Assembly (NCBI GenBank): GCA_021835185.1
Contig: JAKBQO010000092.1
Coordinates: forward strand, 1 to 6,143
DNA: 6,143 nucleotides
From: Thermoplasmata archaeon
GTDB taxonomy: Archaea; Thermoplasmatota; Thermoplasmata; Thermoplasmatales; Thermoplasmataceae
Reading direction: 5' to 3'
Positions 5,228 to 6,143 of the stretch are shown piece by piece. The position numbers were made by a program, and so were the translations under genes. Numbering within the stretch: the first letter of the stretch is position 1; every line of letters begins with the position of its first letter. The notes beneath the pieces were generated by a model that was given only the letters and a program-made list of their open reading frames with translations, was not told the DNA's origin and ran no database searches.

Positions 5228-6001
5228 TCAGATTTTCAATACCTCAAGGCTATATGTGTCGGCTATTCTGGCAATCATATCCTTTACCCTGCCCTTTGTA
5301 CCATGTGCATCCATCAGAAACCCTTTGCATTTAGGTGTTTTCTTCACAGCGTTTTCAACTTCAAATTCTGAAATAATTCCATGCACATATTTCGGTATGA
5401 TATGCCCTATGTTTATCTGATTTTCAAAGAAATAGCTGCTGAGTTTAGGTGCATAATGGCCTCCCCCAACACCCACAAAGTTTCCAAAGTCTTTCTTCTC
5501 TCCCTCAATTATGGATTTTACCATTAGATCTGCTATGCCTGGCTGCTTCCATTCCTTTTCGCTTGTGCCGATCTCTATAAAATATGCTGGTTTCTCCATA
5601 TATGGGCCGTGGTGCGTGGCCTCAAATGTAATTTCAAAATAATCTCCGGAATAATTGGCTTTTATATATCTTAATGAGGAACCCATGCCCACTGGATCTG
5701 AAGGAACTATTGCATTATCAAGCCCTCCAAGTTCTGCCTTCCTGAAATTCCCTATAGGGTGTACAGTCAATGATTTTACATTGGCCTGGGACGAATGCTT
5801 GGATAGAAAAATCACCTTTTCAACATCATCGCCCAGGCTTTCCATGTTCTGATATATGTGAAGAATATCAATAAATTTTAAATTATAATTTTTATATTTA
5901 TAAAGACTGTCATTTATCTTTTTAAAGCTGTATATTTCCAGTAATTTGGACGCCATTTCCATGCTTGATCCGTCTTTCTTCGAGGCAATAAGCAAAATCA
6001 T
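5228..6001 (-). CDS. dtdA: Archaeal D-aminoacyl-tRNA deacylase DtdA
   Basis: DtdA hydrolyses D-amino acids mischarged onto tRNA, recycling the tRNA and protecting translation. The archaeal/plant (GEK1) type is a zinc enzyme unrelated in sequence to bacterial DTD. The 257 residues match the archaeal family length. The family motifs are present: LSKHSS (66-71), LTVHPIGN (78-85), FEATHHGPYM (126-135), a GxGGGHYAPK block (177-186), GHIIPKY (199-205), and DAHGTKGR (231-238). The conserved histidines are candidates for zinc binding and catalysis. The start is ATG 6001. No Shine-Dalgarno is present, but a TATA-like element lies about 25 bases upstream, so the message is probably leaderless. It lies 49 bases upstream of, and co-directional with, the PLP-DUF1611-MurL operon. 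That placement suggests, but does not prove, a shared concern with D-amino acids. The gene is common in archaea in other contexts, so the neighbourhood could be coincidental. Confidence 0.93.
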   Translation of the reverse strand: MILLIASKKDGSSMEMASKLLEIYSFKKINDSLYKYKNYNLKFIDILHIYQNMESLGDDVEKVIFLSKHSSQANVKSLTVHPIGNFRKAELGGLDNAIVPSDPVGMGSSLRYIKANYSGDYFEITFEATHHGPYMEKPAYFIEIGTSEKEWKQPGIADLMVKSIIEGEKKDFGNFVGVGGGHYAPKLSSYFFENQINIGHIIPKYVHGIISEFEVENAVKKTPKCKGFLMDAHGTKGRVKDMIARIADTYSLEVLKI

Positions 6002-6020
6002 ATACTGCCATTAAAAAATC

Positions 6021-6030
6021 CATTATAATA
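6021..6030 (-). promoter_or_regulatory. Candidate TATA box for dtdA
   Basis: The minus strand reads TATTATAATG, centred about 25 bases before ATG 6001. This fits a leaderless transcript beginning at or near the start codon. Confidence 0.4.
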
Positions 6031-6094
6031 CTTATTATGCCATTTTCATGAATTATTTTTTGTATAAGTAATAGTTAAATACTTAAATTTCAGT

Positions 6095-6099
6095 GAGGT
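6095..6099 (+). promoter_or_regulatory. Shine-Dalgarno of the right-edge gene
   Basis: GAGGT, in the context GTGAGGT, lies four bases before ATG 6104. This is strong and well placed, and it is the main evidence that the truncated frame is a real gene. Confidence 0.5.
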
Positions 6100-6103
6100 T
6101 TTT

Positions 6104-6143
6104 ATGAAATACAAAGCTCTAATAGCAATTATAAAGATCGGAA
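6104..6143 (+). CDS. Start of an unidentified gene, cut by the right edge
   Basis: An ATG with a good ribosome-binding site opens a frame that stays open to the window end. It gives 13 residues (MKYKALIAIIKIG), with one base left over. A hydrophobic strand or helix start can be seen but no family can be named from so little. It diverges from dtdA, and the 102 bases between them hold AT-rich promoter-like sequence for both directions. Confidence 0.45.
   Translation, partial: MKYKALIAIIKIG

Noticed and set aside
1..6143. tRNA genes, CRISPR arrays, insertion sequences, inverted-repeat ends
   Set aside because: I looked through the gaps on both strands and saw no cloverleaf-like sequence, spaced direct repeats, transposase motifs or flanking duplications.

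Overview
The window looks like a piece of an AT-rich euryarchaeal chromosome. The Thermoplasmatales (Ferroplasma, Picrophilus or Cuniculiplasma type) are the best guess. Direct support comes from an archaeal-type D-aminoacyl-tRNA deacylase (DtdA), an archaeal-length Tsr3 rRNA aminocarboxypropyltransferase, TATA-box promoters about 25 bases ahead of start codons that mostly lack a Shine-Dalgarno sequence (leaderless style), and heavy use of ATA and AGG codons. The lineage within archaea is inference, because no rRNA or other marker gene is present.

Layout from left to right. (1) Bases 1-824, minus strand: the N-terminal 274 codons of a major facilitator transporter that runs off the left edge. 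(2) Bases 825-1267: an AT-rich divergent intergenic region. It holds promoters for both flanks and a 38-codon cysteine-rich reading frame (1017-1130, plus) that matches the small 'CWC' cysteine pattern but is interrupted by one in-frame TAA. (3) Bases 1268-1762, plus: tsr3. (4) Bases 1753-5178, minus: a compact three-gene operon, read right to left. It encodes a short fold-type II PLP enzyme resembling threonine synthase, a DUF1611/DgcN-type P-loop protein, and a large PP-loop ATPase with a C-terminal cysteine cluster that resembles MurL, the ATP-dependent glutamate epimerase of bacterial wall synthesis. (5) Bases 5228-6001, minus: dtdA, 49 bases upstream of the operon with its own promoter. 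(6) Bases 6104-6143, plus: the first 13 codons of a divergent gene cut by the right edge.

The main point of interest is the operon plus dtdA. DUF1611 includes DgcN, a D-glutamate N-acetyltransferase. In the described pathway it is partnered with an enolase-superfamily racemase/epimerase (DgcA) acting on N-acetyl-glutamate. Here no DgcA-like gene is visible. The downstream gene instead encodes a protein resembling MurL, a mechanistically unrelated ATP-dependent epimerase that acts on a glutamyl residue. With a PLP enzyme at the head of the operon and a D-aminoacyl-tRNA deacylase next door, the cluster reads as a possible D-amino-acid (D-glutamate) metabolism or detoxification locus in an organism that probably has no peptidoglycan. 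The pathway is inference. The family calls for DUF1611, DtdA and Tsr3 are strong; the MurL call is moderate.
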